A program made the translations under genes and the position numbers. 64,000 nt of DNA, taken from Sinorhizobium sojae CCBAU 05684. Lineage in GTDB: Bacteria > Pseudomonadota > Alphaproteobacteria > Rhizobiales > Rhizobiaceae. Below, in pieces: positions 36,622 to 45,030 of this stretch (its first letter is position 1; each line of letters opens with the position of its first letter). Location: positions 2,232,001-2,296,000 of the forward strand of contig NZ_CP023067.1 in the NCBI RefSeq assembly GCF_002288525.1, in the 5' to 3' direction. The notes beneath the pieces were generated by a model. That model was not told the DNA's origin. It searched no databases and saw only the letters and a program-made list of their open reading frames with translations.

Positions 36622-37905
36622 ATGACCGCGCCGCATCCGTCCAAGACCCATATCGGCAATCATAAACTGCATCCCGAAACCCTGATGCTCAATTATGGCT
36701 ACGACCCGGAGCTTTCCGAAGGCGCGGTCAAGCCGCCCATCTTTCTCACCTCCACCTTCGTCTTCCACTCGGCCGAGGAGGGCCGCGACTTCTTCGACTT
36801 CGTCTCCGGGCGGCGCGAACCGCCGGCGGGCGTCGGCGCCGGGCTCGTCTATTCCCGCTTCAACCATCCGAACAGCGAGATCGTCGAGGACCGGCTCGCC
36901 GTTTACGAGCGGGCGGAAGCAGGCGCACTCTTTTCCTCCGGAATGTCGGCGATCGCGACCACGCTGCTTGCCTTCGTTCGCCCGGGCGACGTCATCCTGC
37001 ATTCGCAGCCGCTTTATGGCGGCACCGAGACGCTGCTGGCGAAAACCCTTCCTAATCTCGGCGTCTCCGCCGTCGGCTTTGCCGACGGCATCGACGAGGA
37101 AGCCGTCAATGCCGCGGCGGAGGAGGCGATGAAGAAGGGCCGCGTCGCCTTCATTCTGATCGAGACGCCGGCCAATCCGACCAACAGCCTCGTCGACGTC
37201 GCCATGATCCGCCGCATCGCCGACAGGATCGGCGAGACCCAGGGGCACCGGCCGATCTTCGCCTGCGACAACACCCTGCTCGGACCGGTCTTCCAGCACC
37301 CGATCGATCATGGCGCGGACCTCTCGCTCTATTCGCTGACCAAATATGTCGGCGGTCACTCCGACCTGATCGCCGGCGCGGCCCTCGGCTCCAAGGCGCT
37401 CGTCAAGCAAGTGAAGGCACTGCGCGGGTCGATCGGCACCCAGCTCGACCCGCATTCCTGCTGGATGATAGGTCGATCATTGGAAACCCTTGCGGTCAGG
37501 ATGGAGAAGGCGAACGACAACGCCCGCATCGTCGCCGAATTCCTGCGCGACCATCCGAAAGTCGAGCGCATCCACTACCTGCCCTTCGACGACGGAGACT
37601 CGCATGCCGGCCGTGTCTTTGCCGCTCAGTGCACCGGCGCCGGCTCGACCTTCTCCTTCGATATAGCCGGCGGCCAGGAGGCGGCCTTCCGCTTCTTGAA
37701 CGCGCTGCAGATCTTCAAGCTCGCCGTCAGTCTCGGCGGCACGGAATCGCTCGCAAGCCACCCGGCCGCCATGACCCATTCGGGCGTGCCGATCGAGGTC
37801 AGGCGCCGGATCGGCGTACTCGAATCGACCATCCGCCTGTCGATCGGCATCGAGCATCCGGACGACCTCGTCGCCGACCTCGCCAATGCACTGACGACTG
37901 CCTGA
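36622..37905 (+). CDS. PLP-dependent trans-sulfuration enzyme (cystathionine gamma-synthase/methionine gamma-lyase family)
   Basis: A 427-residue fold-type-I PLP enzyme. The Schiff-base lysine is Lys241 in [11 protein letters not shown]. Other marks are [17 protein letters not shown] (77-93), SSGMSAI (105-111) and the PLP-phosphate and ring contacts in ACDNT (214-218). The family makes or breaks cystathionine, homocysteine or methionine. This subgroup (with an insert [14 protein letters not shown] near residue 61) is usually labelled cystathionine gamma-synthase family, and its true reaction is unsettled. AGGAG precedes the ATG. Confidence 0.88.
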   Translation: MTAPHPSKTHIGNHKLHPETLMLNYGYDPELSEGAVKPPIFLTSTFVFHSAEEGRDFFDFVSGRREPPAGVGAGLVYSRFNHPNSEIVEDRLAVYERAEAGALFSSGMSAIATTLLAFVRPGDVILHSQPLYGGTETLLAKTLPNLGVSAVGFADGIDEEAVNAAAEEAMKKGRVAFILIETPANPTNSLVDVAMIRRIADRIGETQGHRPIFACDNTLLGPVFQHPIDHGADLSLYSLTKYVGGHSDLIAGAALGSKALVKQVKALRGSIGTQLDPHSCWMIGRSLETLAVRMEKANDNARIVAEFLRDHPKVERIHYLPFDDGDSHAGRVFAAQCTGAGSTFSFDIAGGQEAAFRFLNALQIFKLAVSLGGTESLASHPAAMTHSGVPIEVRRRIGVLESTIRLSIGIEHPDDLVADLANALTTA

Positions 37906-37914
37906 GATGATGCC

Positions 37915-38391
37915 TCAGCTGCGGGCAAGGCCGAGCACGAACAGCGCCAGCGCCCCGATCGAGGCAATGGTGCGGACATGATTCCAGCGGACCCAATCGG
38001 TCAGGTAGCGCTGCTGCCAGAGCGCGGCGGCGGCCTCGCCGCGCGCCGCAGCGAGCGCGTCGTTCAAGGGAACGTTGAAGATGACCGTCACCCCAAATGT
38101 GCCGACGAGATAGGCGAGCCCGCCGGCGGCAAACAGGTAGCTCCCGTGCCCGCCCGTTATGAAAGCGGCAACGATCAGCGCCAGGCCGAGCAGGGTAGTG
38201 CCCATGAAGGTGATCAGGAACAACGGGTTCTGGATCGCCGCATTGATGGCGTTCATGGCGGCGATGCCCTGTTCCGCCGGAAGCCGCGACAGCGCCTGCA
38301 TGACGCATACCGAAAAGACGAAGAAGAGCCCCGCCATCAGGCCGGAACCGATAGTGGCTGCAAAAGCAAGGCCGGGAACGAAAGCTGCCAT
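37915..38391 (-). CDS. DUF1772 (anthrone oxygenase-like) membrane protein
   Basis: A 158-residue membrane protein with four hydrophobic segments (residues about 7-30, 52-77, 82-100 and 138-155). The motif FNVPLNDAL after the third segment is typical of DUF1772. Some relatives take part in anthraquinone or noranthrone oxidation, but most are of unknown role. I chose the ATG at 38391. It is convergent with the preceding gene, its stop lying nine bases away. Confidence 0.82.
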   Translation of the reverse strand: MAAFVPGLAFAATIGSGLMAGLFFVFSVCVMQALSRLPAEQGIAAMNAINAAIQNPLFLITFMGTTLLGLALIVAAFITGGHGSYLFAAGGLAYLVGTFGVTVIFNVPLNDALAAARGEAAAALWQQRYLTDWVRWNHVRTIASIGALALFVLGLARS

Positions 38392-38603
38392 GACTTGTCT
38401 CCAGATCGCGCAAGCGCAACCGCAAGCGCCCGGTACGGGAACGCAACCGTAGAGATAGACGAGAGGCACCTTACGGTCACCAGGCGAAACGCCACTTTCG
38501 AAAGATCGGCGGGCCGCCGTCCGCAGGCCGCGACTGGCGCGAACCCTGTACATTTTGCGGGTCCCCTCGATTGACAACGCGCGCGGCCGCACATAATCAT
38601 CGC

Positions 38604-38845
38604 TGATCGGTTGGTTCCCGGAAAGCGAACGCGCTTCGGGAGTAAACGGGAACGTGACGGATGGACCCAAGCTGGGCATCTTAATCACGGCCGACCCCGC
38701 GACTGTAGTGCGGCGTGAATTTGCCGTTCCGGAGCGATCCGGAAAAAGCCACTGGGAAGGACCGCGAGAGGGCGGTTCGATCTGGGAAGGCGAGGCAAAT
38801 CCCTGGTGTAAACCTGACGCCGCGAGCCAGGAAACCTGCCAATCG
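38604..38845 (+). ncRNA. Cobalamin riboswitch
   Basis: The conserved pieces appear in order: GGTTCCCGG, GGGAACGTGACGG, the core CGACCCCGCGACTGTAGTGC, GCCACTGGGAAGG, GGGAAGGCGAGGC, and the B12 box GAGCCAGGAAACCTGCC. It lies about 50 bases before cbtB. Adenosylcobalamin binding would reduce expression of the cobalt transporter when vitamin B12 is plentiful. The mechanism (transcription or translation) cannot be read from the short spacer. Confidence 0.96.
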
Positions 38846-38897
38846 ATGCGGGCGCAACGCCCAATCGGGAACATCCCTTGCCATCACGGAGGTTGTC

Positions 38898-39074
38898 ATG
38901 GCTACGTCTAACGTTTCGAGCGTCTCGCTCTCCCTCAGCGATCGTCTTGTTGCGGGCATTCTTGCCCTTATGATCGGCGGCTTCCTCGTCTTCGGTGCAG
39001 GTCTTGCAAATTCGGCCGTGCTCCATGACACGGCGCACGACACCCGCCATTCCTACGGCTTCCCCTGCCACTAA
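38898..39074 (+). CDS. cbtB: Cobalt transporter subunit CbtB
   Basis: A 58-residue membrane protein with one hydrophobic segment (about residues 18-40) and a His-rich end, HDTAHDTRHSYGFPCH, which is the signature of CbtB. GGAGG lies just before the ATG. With CbtA it forms a probable cobalt importer. The upstream cobalamin riboswitch supports this role. The two genes are separated by 267 bases holding a mosaic repeat. Confidence 0.93.
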   Translation: MATSNVSSVSLSLSDRLVAGILALMIGGFLVFGAGLANSAVLHDTAHDTRHSYGFPCH

Positions 39075-39170
39075 GCCTATGGAACGCCTTGCGCGTTCCG
39101 AATCGAAGCTGAACAGAGCCGTCGGGTGCTCCGAGCATGCGCACATGCCATCCGGCATGATGTTGCTGCT

Positions 39171-39276
39171 CGCGCATCGGCCCGAAAATCGGAACCGATT
39201 TTCGCGAAGCACGATGCGTGGATTCAAACGCTTACAGCAACCTTCGTGCGTCCTGAAAGGCGCACGGGGCTGTAAG
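39171..39276 (-). repeat. Rhizobial intergenic mosaic element (RIME-like), copy D
   Basis: Contains GCATCGGCCCGAAAATCGG and CGATTTTCGCGAAGC, then CTTACAGCAACCTTCGTGCG and GGCGCACGGGGCTGTAAG. This is the reverse orientation of copy B. It lies between cbtB and cbtA, genes that are usually adjacent. Confidence 0.7.
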
Positions 39277-39341
39277 GCGTCCGACTGCGTTGGTTGGACG
39301 GCGCCCCATAGGGGGAGCGCCGCATTGAGGAATATCGACAC

Positions 39342-40109
39342 ATGATCGTCAAGACACTTCTGGCCGCAATCGTGGCCGGGCTGATCGCAGGCGTCTTCAT
39401 GACCGCCGCCCAGGAACTGCGCGTAACGCCGCTGATCCTTCATGCCGAAGAATTCGAGGGCGGAGAACCGGCCGCCGAGCCTGCGGCCGCTGGCCACGAA
39501 GAGCATTCATCACTGAACGCTGTTTCGCCGCTCGGAAAGCTGCTTGCCTTCGTTTCGCCGATCACGCCTGCCTATGCCCATGAACACGAACACGAGGAGG
39601 AAGGCGGCATTCTGTTCGGCATGAGCCGCTTCTCCGGTACGCTTCTCGCAAATCTCGTCACGGGCGCCGGCTTCTCGCTGCTGCTTGCGGGCATCAGCCT
39701 GACGATCGGCCATCGGATCACGCTTGCAAACGGAGCACTCTGGGGTGCCTGCGGGTGGCTGGCCGTGCACATGCTGCCGGCCCTCGGCCTGCCGCCGGAA
39801 CTGCCCGGCTTCCCGGCTGCCGACCTTGGCGAGCGCCAAACCTGGTGGGCGCTGACGGTGCTGCTCTCGGCCGCGGGTCTCTACCTGCTGGCCTTGCGCG
39901 GGGAACTCGTCGCGAAGGTCGCCGGCCTCGTGCTGATCGCCGCGCCCCACGCCTATGGCGCGCCGCAGCCGCTCGATATCTCGAGCAACGTCCCGGCGGT
40001 CCTCGGCGCGGAATTCGCGGTCGCGGCGCTGGCCACCACACTCGCCTTCTGGATCGTCCTCGGCGTCGTCTCCGGCTTCATCAACGACCGGGTTGTGAAG
40101 GCCGGTTAG
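39342..40109 (+). CDS. cbtA: Cobalt transporter subunit CbtA
   Basis: A 255-residue membrane protein with about six hydrophobic segments. The N-terminal motif GLIAGVFMTAAQELRVTPLI matches CbtA. A His/Glu-rich loop AYAHEHEHEEEGG lies near residue 80 and could bind metal. It works with CbtB in cobalt uptake for cobalamin synthesis. Whether it shares the riboswitch-controlled transcript with cbtB depends on read-through of the repeat between them. Confidence 0.92.
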   Translation: MIVKTLLAAIVAGLIAGVFMTAAQELRVTPLILHAEEFEGGEPAAEPAAAGHEEHSSLNAVSPLGKLLAFVSPITPAYAHEHEHEEEGGILFGMSRFSGTLLANLVTGAGFSLLLAGISLTIGHRITLANGALWGACGWLAVHMLPALGLPPELPGFPAADLGERQTWWALTVLLSAAGLYLLALRGELVAKVAGLVLIAAPHAYGAPQPLDISSNVPAVLGAEFAVAALATTLAFWIVLGVVSGFINDRVVKAG

Positions 40110-40121
40110 TCCAAGCTCGTT

Positions 40122-40186
40122 TTGCCCCTCATCCGCCTGCCGGCACCTTCTCCCCGCACGCCGGGAGAGGGCTAGGGTGAGGGGCA
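40122..40186. repeat. GC-rich CCTTCTCCCCGC-type intergenic repeat
   Basis: Reads CCCCTCATCCGCCTGCCGGC, ACCTTCTCCCCGCACGCCGG and GAGAGGGCTAGGGTGAGGGG. It fills the gap between convergent cbtA and fhuF-like genes and reaches into the end of the latter. Confidence 0.65.
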
Positions 40187-41011
40187 ATCCACCTCATTCT
40201 CAGCCGACTTCCCCTCCGACGCGCGCAAATGCGCCCTCAATCTCTCCCGTCTTGTCTCAGGTTCCAGCAGCACGCAGGTGTCGCAGAAATCGCCGCCTTC
40301 CGTTCGATAATAGAGACAACAGCCGCTGCGCATCCGATAGGTCCGGGAGAGAGGACGCCCATGCCCTTCGGCCTTGATCTCCTCGTAATAGAGGTCGGGC
40401 GATAACAGCGGCGAGCCCGCGCATCTGACGATGGCGAGCGCCCGCTCGACCGCGGCCGCCTCCTGCCCTCGCAGGCGGCCGATTTCCAGGAAGGCGCCCG
40501 CCAGGCCGTCGGCCGCGAGCCGCCATTGCGCCCGGGCAGAAAGGCCGCAGCGGCGCTTGATGAGCGCGATGATCGGTTTCATATGCAGGACGAAGGCGTC
40601 GTGAAACCGTTGCTTCCCCTCCCCGGGCTCCCTGGCGCCCGCAGACGGCGCATCGAGGAGAAAATGGAAGCGGCCGGCCTCGAAGCTTCGCCCGCCCTCG
40701 CTTCGCGGATAGGTCTCGAAACGGAGCCCTGCGATCCGCGGCACGAGACCGGCGGCGAGATAGATCGCACCGGTCGCAAGGCCGAGCCGATGGCAATAGA
40801 ATGCGATCAGATGCGCCGCCCGGATCTTGTCGTCCATGCCGGAGGCGAAGCGGTCCTGATAGGCAAGGCAGGCCTCCATCTCGGTGGAGCCCTCCGCCCA
40901 GAAGGCAGCCGTGGCCGAGAAGCCCGTCGGCGACCCGAGCGAGCAGGCAACTTCAGAAAAGGCGGCCGTGAGCCAATCGATGGCCGCCGCAAAACTCCCG
41001 CTCTCCTGCAT
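40172..41011 (-). CDS. fhuF: Siderophore-iron reductase, FhuF family
   Basis: A 279-residue protein whose C-terminus has the Cys pattern CC-x10-CxxC (Cys231, 232, 243 and 246), the [2Fe-2S] site of E. coli FhuF. FhuF reduces ferric siderophores in the cytoplasm and so releases iron. No siderophore transporter gene is nearby, though a decayed iron-siderophore binding protein lies 16 kb upstream. The start lies 20 bases after the stop of the glucoamylase-like gene on the same strand. Confidence 0.88.
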   Translation of the reverse strand: MQESGSFAAAIDWLTAAFSEVACSLGSPTGFSATAAFWAEGSTEMEACLAYQDRFASGMDDKIRAAHLIAFYCHRLGLATGAIYLAAGLVPRIAGLRFETYPRSEGGRSFEAGRFHFLLDAPSAGAREPGEGKQRFHDAFVLHMKPIIALIKRRCGLSARAQWRLAADGLAGAFLEIGRLRGQEAAAVERALAIVRCAGSPLLSPDLYYEEIKAEGHGRPLSRTYRMRSGCCLYYRTEGGDFCDTCVLLEPETRRERLRAHLRASEGKSAENEVDCPSP

Positions 41012-41031
41012 CCGCTACGCCATCCTCGCTA

Positions 41032-42429
41032 TCACGCTCCAGCGCCGCCCGTTACATGAGACGCGCAAGGGTCGCCCTCGCCCTTCGACTTGCTGCCTGT
41101 GTTTGTCGGCACGCGTGGCGAAAGCCATCCGCCCGTAAAGCCCGCCTTTTCCAGGCCGCGCCTGAAAGGCGCGATGCCGCGCGTCAGTTCCCAAAGCAAG
41201 CCGCTTCGCCAGTTCTCGATCATCATGACCGTAAGCCCCTGGTCAAGCCCGACGACGCGATCGTCCACCCAGCCTTCGGGCCCGTCGCCCGGCAGGCTCG
41301 GATTGAAGCCGCCGGGAAGGCGCCCGTCGCGAAGCAACGCAGGATAGCGGTCGAGCAGGTGGGAAAGGCCGCTCAGGCAGGCGTCCGGCTCGAAAGGCAG
41401 GCCGGCAAGCGGCGCCCAGGGAACGAGCGTACCGTCATCGGCGCCGAAGGGGGCGCCGCGCGCCGCATAGCCGAGCAGCCTCTGCCAGCGCCCGTCGCGG
41501 AGCCGCATCCTTCCCCGTGGCGCATGGCAGGCGCTGAAACCCCAGAGCTCGCGGCAATAGCCCGCAAAGCCATGCGGGTTCGCCTGCGCATGGGCGCGCT
41601 GCAGCCTGATCGCCCGGCGCGTGTTCTCGAAATAATCGCTGGACGCCTCCTGCATGCCCGCGTCGCGAATGGCGCGGAAGTCGACCCAGGCATGCGGAAA
41701 GAGATGGATGAACAACTGTCCCTGGTGAAGATGCCGGCCTCCGTCGATCGTCAGCCATTCATGCGCCGCGGCATAGGCGTCATAGCTTTCCGGCGCGATG
41801 GCACGGTCGGTGGCGCCGAGCGCCAGCACATAGATCAGCAGCGCCTCGCTATAGCCGCGCCAGCGGTGCTTCAGGAAACGTCCGGGCGGCCGCCATCCCA
41901 TGGTGATCGTCGCGCCACCATTGAGCGCCCAACGCCAGTCCGCCCGCGCATAAAGCCGCTCGGCAAGATCGCGGAGGCGCGCCTCGGCCGCGTTGCGGCC
42001 GGAAAAATAGGCGGCAGCTGTCAGCACACCGGCAAGGAGCAGCGCGCTGTCGATCGTCGAAAGCTCGCTGTTCCAGGCGCGCTCGCCCGTCCGCATATCG
42101 AGGAAGTGATAATAGAAGCCGCGGTAGCCGCTCGCCCGGGGATCGCTTGCCTGCCTGCTGCCGTCGAGGAAGCGGAATGCGGTGAGCACGCGCTGGGCCG
42201 CATCCCGCCGGCCGATCCAGCCGCGCTCCACCGCGACCGGATAGCAGCTGAGCCCGAAGCCGGTCGCCGCGATGCTCGCCGGTGAACCGGGCCGCGCCGT
42301 ATCGGCGACGAGGCCGGTGCGCGCATCCGAATGCTGCAGAAAATAATCGAAAGCGGCGCGATGCAGGCGGTCGATCCGGGCAAGATCGCTGAAGGGCGCG
42401 GCACGGAGCATCAGGGCGGCCTCGTTCAA
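41032..42429 (-). CDS. Glucoamylase-like protein (PF10091/COG5368 family)
   Basis: A 465-residue protein of the glucoamylase-like family that includes the C-terminal domain of cyclic beta-1,2-glucan synthases. Motifs seen are LVADTARPGSPASIAATGFG near residue 40, YYHFLDMRTGERAWNSELST near residue 107 and MGWRPPGRF. No signal peptide is evident. Rhizobia make cyclic beta-1,2-glucans for osmotic adaptation, so a role in trimming such glucans is possible but unproven. It precedes fhuF in what looks like a two-gene operon. Confidence 0.85.
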   Translation of the reverse strand: MNEAALMLRAAPFSDLARIDRLHRAAFDYFLQHSDARTGLVADTARPGSPASIAATGFGLSCYPVAVERGWIGRRDAAQRVLTAFRFLDGSRQASDPRASGYRGFYYHFLDMRTGERAWNSELSTIDSALLLAGVLTAAAYFSGRNAAEARLRDLAERLYARADWRWALNGGATITMGWRPPGRFLKHRWRGYSEALLIYVLALGATDRAIAPESYDAYAAAHEWLTIDGGRHLHQGQLFIHLFPHAWVDFRAIRDAGMQEASSDYFENTRRAIRLQRAHAQANPHGFAGYCRELWGFSACHAPRGRMRLRDGRWQRLLGYAARGAPFGADDGTLVPWAPLAGLPFEPDACLSGLSHLLDRYPALLRDGRLPGGFNPSLPGDGPEGWVDDRVVGLDQGLTVMMIENWRSGLLWELTRGIAPFRRGLEKAGFTGGWLSPRVPTNTGSKSKGEGDPCASHVTGGAGA

Positions 42430-42577
42430 TGTCCGCGCGCTTTTGCGCGGCGATCAACAATTATTGTAGCCACGGCTTACCGCAACAGTCGCCGATTTGC
42501 GATCCTGTGATAAAGTTCCGTAATAGACCGGTCGGAAAGCGACGCTTCCGACGGCAGAGTTGATTTTGGCAGATGCG

Positions 42578-43372
42578 ATGTTGAGCACTCTGGCATTGAT
42601 CCTGTCTCTTAGCGGCAGCCCTGTGCAAACGGCGGCAGTACCCCCCGATGTCGACGTGGAATTGCTGCTGGCCGTCGATGTCTCCGGCTCGATGGACATG
42701 GAGGAGGCGCGGGTGCAACGCTCCGGCTATGTCCAGGCGCTGCGCCATCCGGATTTCATCAATGCGATTGAGGGCGGCTATCTCGGACGCATCGCCATCG
42801 GCTATTTCGAATGGGCGGGGCTCGTCAACGAGGCCTCGGTCGTCGGCTGGCATGTCGTCGAAAGCGCCGAAGACGCCGATGCCTTCGCCTCGATGATCGA
42901 GGCCCGGCCGATCGGCCCAAGGCGCGGAACCTCGCTCTCGAACGCCATCCTCTTCGGCACGAACCAGATTGAGTCGAACGATTTTTCCGGCGTGCGGCGC
43001 GTTCTCGACATTTCCGGCGACGGGCCGAACAATACGGGGCCGCCTGTGCCCCCTGCCCGCGATGAGGCCGTCTCACGCGGCATTATCATCAACGGGCTGG
43101 CGATCATGATCCGCCCGTCCTTTTCGACGGGGCCGCTGGACGAATATTACACGGCCTGCGTCATCGGCGGCCCGGGTTCTTTCGTGCTTCCGGTGCACGA
43201 GCCCGAGGATTTCGCGATCGCGATCCGCCAAAAGCTTATTCTCGAAGTGAGCGGGCTGACGCCCGAACCGGCACTCACCCCCGCGGCCGCGGAGCGCGCG
43301 GCCGACTGCATGATGGGCGAAAGGCTCAGGCCGGGCTTCCTCGACAGGATCTATCCGGAACTGGACCGGTAG
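42578..43372 (+). CDS. DUF1194 von Willebrand A-like secreted protein
   Basis: A 264-residue protein with a short signal peptide (residues 1-20, ALILSLSGSPVQTA). A VWA-like fold follows, with the metal-site motif DVSGSM near residue 34 and later TSLSNAI and DISGDG. DUF1194 proteins are periplasmic or exported and of unknown role. The ATG at 42578 is chosen over an in-frame TTG at 42560. It is divergent from the glucoamylase-like gene. Confidence 0.85.
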   Translation: MLSTLALILSLSGSPVQTAAVPPDVDVELLLAVDVSGSMDMEEARVQRSGYVQALRHPDFINAIEGGYLGRIAIGYFEWAGLVNEASVVGWHVVESAEDADAFASMIEARPIGPRRGTSLSNAILFGTNQIESNDFSGVRRVLDISGDGPNNTGPPVPPARDEAVSRGIIINGLAIMIRPSFSTGPLDEYYTACVIGGPGSFVLPVHEPEDFAIAIRQKLILEVSGLTPEPALTPAAAERAADCMMGERLRPGFLDRIYPELDR

Positions 43373-43380
43373 ACCGCTCC

Positions 43381-43599
43381 CTACTGCAGCACCCGCGGCG
43401 CGAAATCGAGATCCGCTCCGGCTACGGTGTCGCGCCGGTCCCGCATTTCATTGGCCACCGCCTGCAGCGCCAGATCGACACAATATTCCAAAGCCTGCGC
43501 ATCCAAGGCGCGGGCGCTGTCGCGGATATGCGTCAGCATTCTCGCAATAGTCGCGAGTTCCGATTCATGATCGGCCGAAGACGAAACAGAGTCAGTCAT
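43381..43599 (-). CDS. Small conserved-looking protein of unknown function
   Basis: A 72-residue acidic helical protein starting MTDSVSSSADHESELATIAR, with GGGG upstream of its ATG as ribosome site. No membrane segment or known motif is seen. An in-frame ATG lies 12 bases further upstream, but lacks a ribosome site. Its stop lies nine bases from the convergent DUF1194 gene. I regard it as real because of its start signal and codon pattern, but cannot name it. Confidence 0.6.
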   Translation of the reverse strand: MTDSVSSSADHESELATIARMLTHIRDSARALDAQALEYCVDLALQAVANEMRDRRDTVAGADLDFAPRVLQ

Positions 43600-43669
43600 T
43601 TGAACCCCCATTCCAGCGTTACCCGGGGACCGACTATAGTCTAATTCTGCGTTATTGCGCGTTGCACAA

Positions 43670-43698
43670 GCGTTTCACATCTTATGGATGTGAAACGC
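43670..43698. promoter_or_regulatory. Perfect 12-base-pair palindrome in a divergent promoter region
   Basis: GCGTTTCACATC and its exact complement flank the loop TTATG. It lies between the divergent 72-residue gene and the binding-protein gene. It has no T-run, so it is either an operator or a short palindromic repeat. Confidence 0.55.
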
Positions 43699-43857
43699 AG
43701 AGATTACCATTTTCTGGACGCGAGCTGCGGCGCCCGGGATCAGGCCACCCGCTCTTACTGGATGGCCGGTCGAGAACTCGCGTGAGGATACTGGATGCGC
43801 TCGCCTGGACTGGCGATGGCCGTTGCTTGAGAGTAAACTGAATCTGGAGGTGTTTCC

Positions 43858-44946
43858 ATGCTCCGTCTGCTCGCCGCCGCCTTTGTGTTCGCTCTTGCAT
43901 GCCAAGCCCGAGCGGAAGTTCTGGTCGGGGTCGCGGGCCCAATGACCGGAAAGCTCGCCTGGACCGGTACCCAGCTGAAGCGCGGCGCGGAGATGGCCGT
44001 AGCCCAGATTAATAGCGCCGGCGGCGTGCTCGGCCAGCAGGTCCGGCTTGTCGTGGCCGACGACTACTGCGATCCTCAGCAGGCGGTTGCCGCGGCCAAG
44101 AAGCTGGTCGCCGACGGTGCGGTCTTCGTCATCGGGCATTATTGCTCCGGAGCCTCGATACCCGCCTCCGAGGTCTATGAGGAGGCGGGCGTTCTGCAGA
44201 TCTCGCCATCATCGACCAATCCATCATTGACCGATCAGGGACGCGCCAACGTCTTCCGCGTCTGCAGCCGCGACGATGCCCAAGGTTTGGTGGCCGGCAA
44301 TTACCTGGCCGATCACTGGGGCGAGAAGAAGATCGCCGTACTTCACGACAACACCACCTACGGTAAGGGCCTCGCCGACGAAACGAAAAAACAGTTGAAC
44401 AGACGGGGAGTGACCGAAGCGATCTACCAAAGCTACGCTCCCGGAAAGGACGACTATTCGGCCGAGATAGCGGCTTTACAGGCAGCGGAAATCGCGGTGC
44501 TCTATCTGGGCGGCTACCATACGGAAACCGCGCTCATGGTGCGCGCCGCGCGCGACCGGGCCTATTCGGTTCAGGTGATCTCCGGCGACGACACGGCAAC
44601 AGAAGCATTCGGCCTCATTGCCGGTCCCGCCGCCGAAGGCACGCTCTTTACCTTTGTCGCCGACCCGCGTCGAAATGCCGAGGCGGCGGAAGTCGTCGAG
44701 CGCTTCCGGGCCGAGAATTTCGAGCCCGACTCCTGGACCCTGCACAGCTACGGGGCCGCACAAGTCTGGGTACAAGCGGTGGCGAAGGCGGGATCGCTGG
44801 AGCTTGAGCACGTGATAGCGGCGCTGCGCCAAAATCAGTTTGATACGGTGTTGGGCCGGATCGATTTCGATGAGAAGGGCGATCTCACCGTTCAGGCCTG
44901 GGTGTGGTATGTTTGGAGGAATGGCGAGTACGTGCCGCTGGAGTAA
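43858..44946 (+). CDS. Branched-chain-amino-acid-type ABC substrate-binding protein (orphan)
   Basis: A 362-residue periplasmic binding protein with a signal peptide at residues 1-20 (LLAAAFVFALACQARA). The LivK-type fold follows, with VGVAGPMTGKLAWTGTQLKR and the segment SGASIPASEVYEEAGVLQIS. GGAGG precedes the ATG. No permease or ATPase gene is adjacent. Instead a transmembrane nucleotide cyclase follows 84 bases downstream on the same strand, so the protein may present its ligand to the cyclase rather than to a transporter. Confidence 0.88.
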   Translation: MLRLLAAAFVFALACQARAEVLVGVAGPMTGKLAWTGTQLKRGAEMAVAQINSAGGVLGQQVRLVVADDYCDPQQAVAAAKKLVADGAVFVIGHYCSGASIPASEVYEEAGVLQISPSSTNPSLTDQGRANVFRVCSRDDAQGLVAGNYLADHWGEKKIAVLHDNTTYGKGLADETKKQLNRRGVTEAIYQSYAPGKDDYSAEIAALQAAEIAVLYLGGYHTETALMVRAARDRAYSVQVISGDDTATEAFGLIAGPAAEGTLFTFVADPRRNAEAAEVVERFRAENFEPDSWTLHSYGAAQVWVQAVAKAGSLELEHVIAALRQNQFDTVLGRIDFDEKGDLTVQAWVWYVWRNGEYVPLE

Positions 44947-45030
44947 TCCCGCGCTCACCATGCGGCTCGCCTTTGAGACGGACTGTGCCGACCATGTTGA
45001 CCGCATCGGCCGGAGCGAGGGGTTGCCGCG

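Noticed and set aside
36380-36625. An 81-codon frame before the trans-sulfuration enzyme
   Set aside because: It runs over the promoter and ribosome site of the next gene and shows no family signal.
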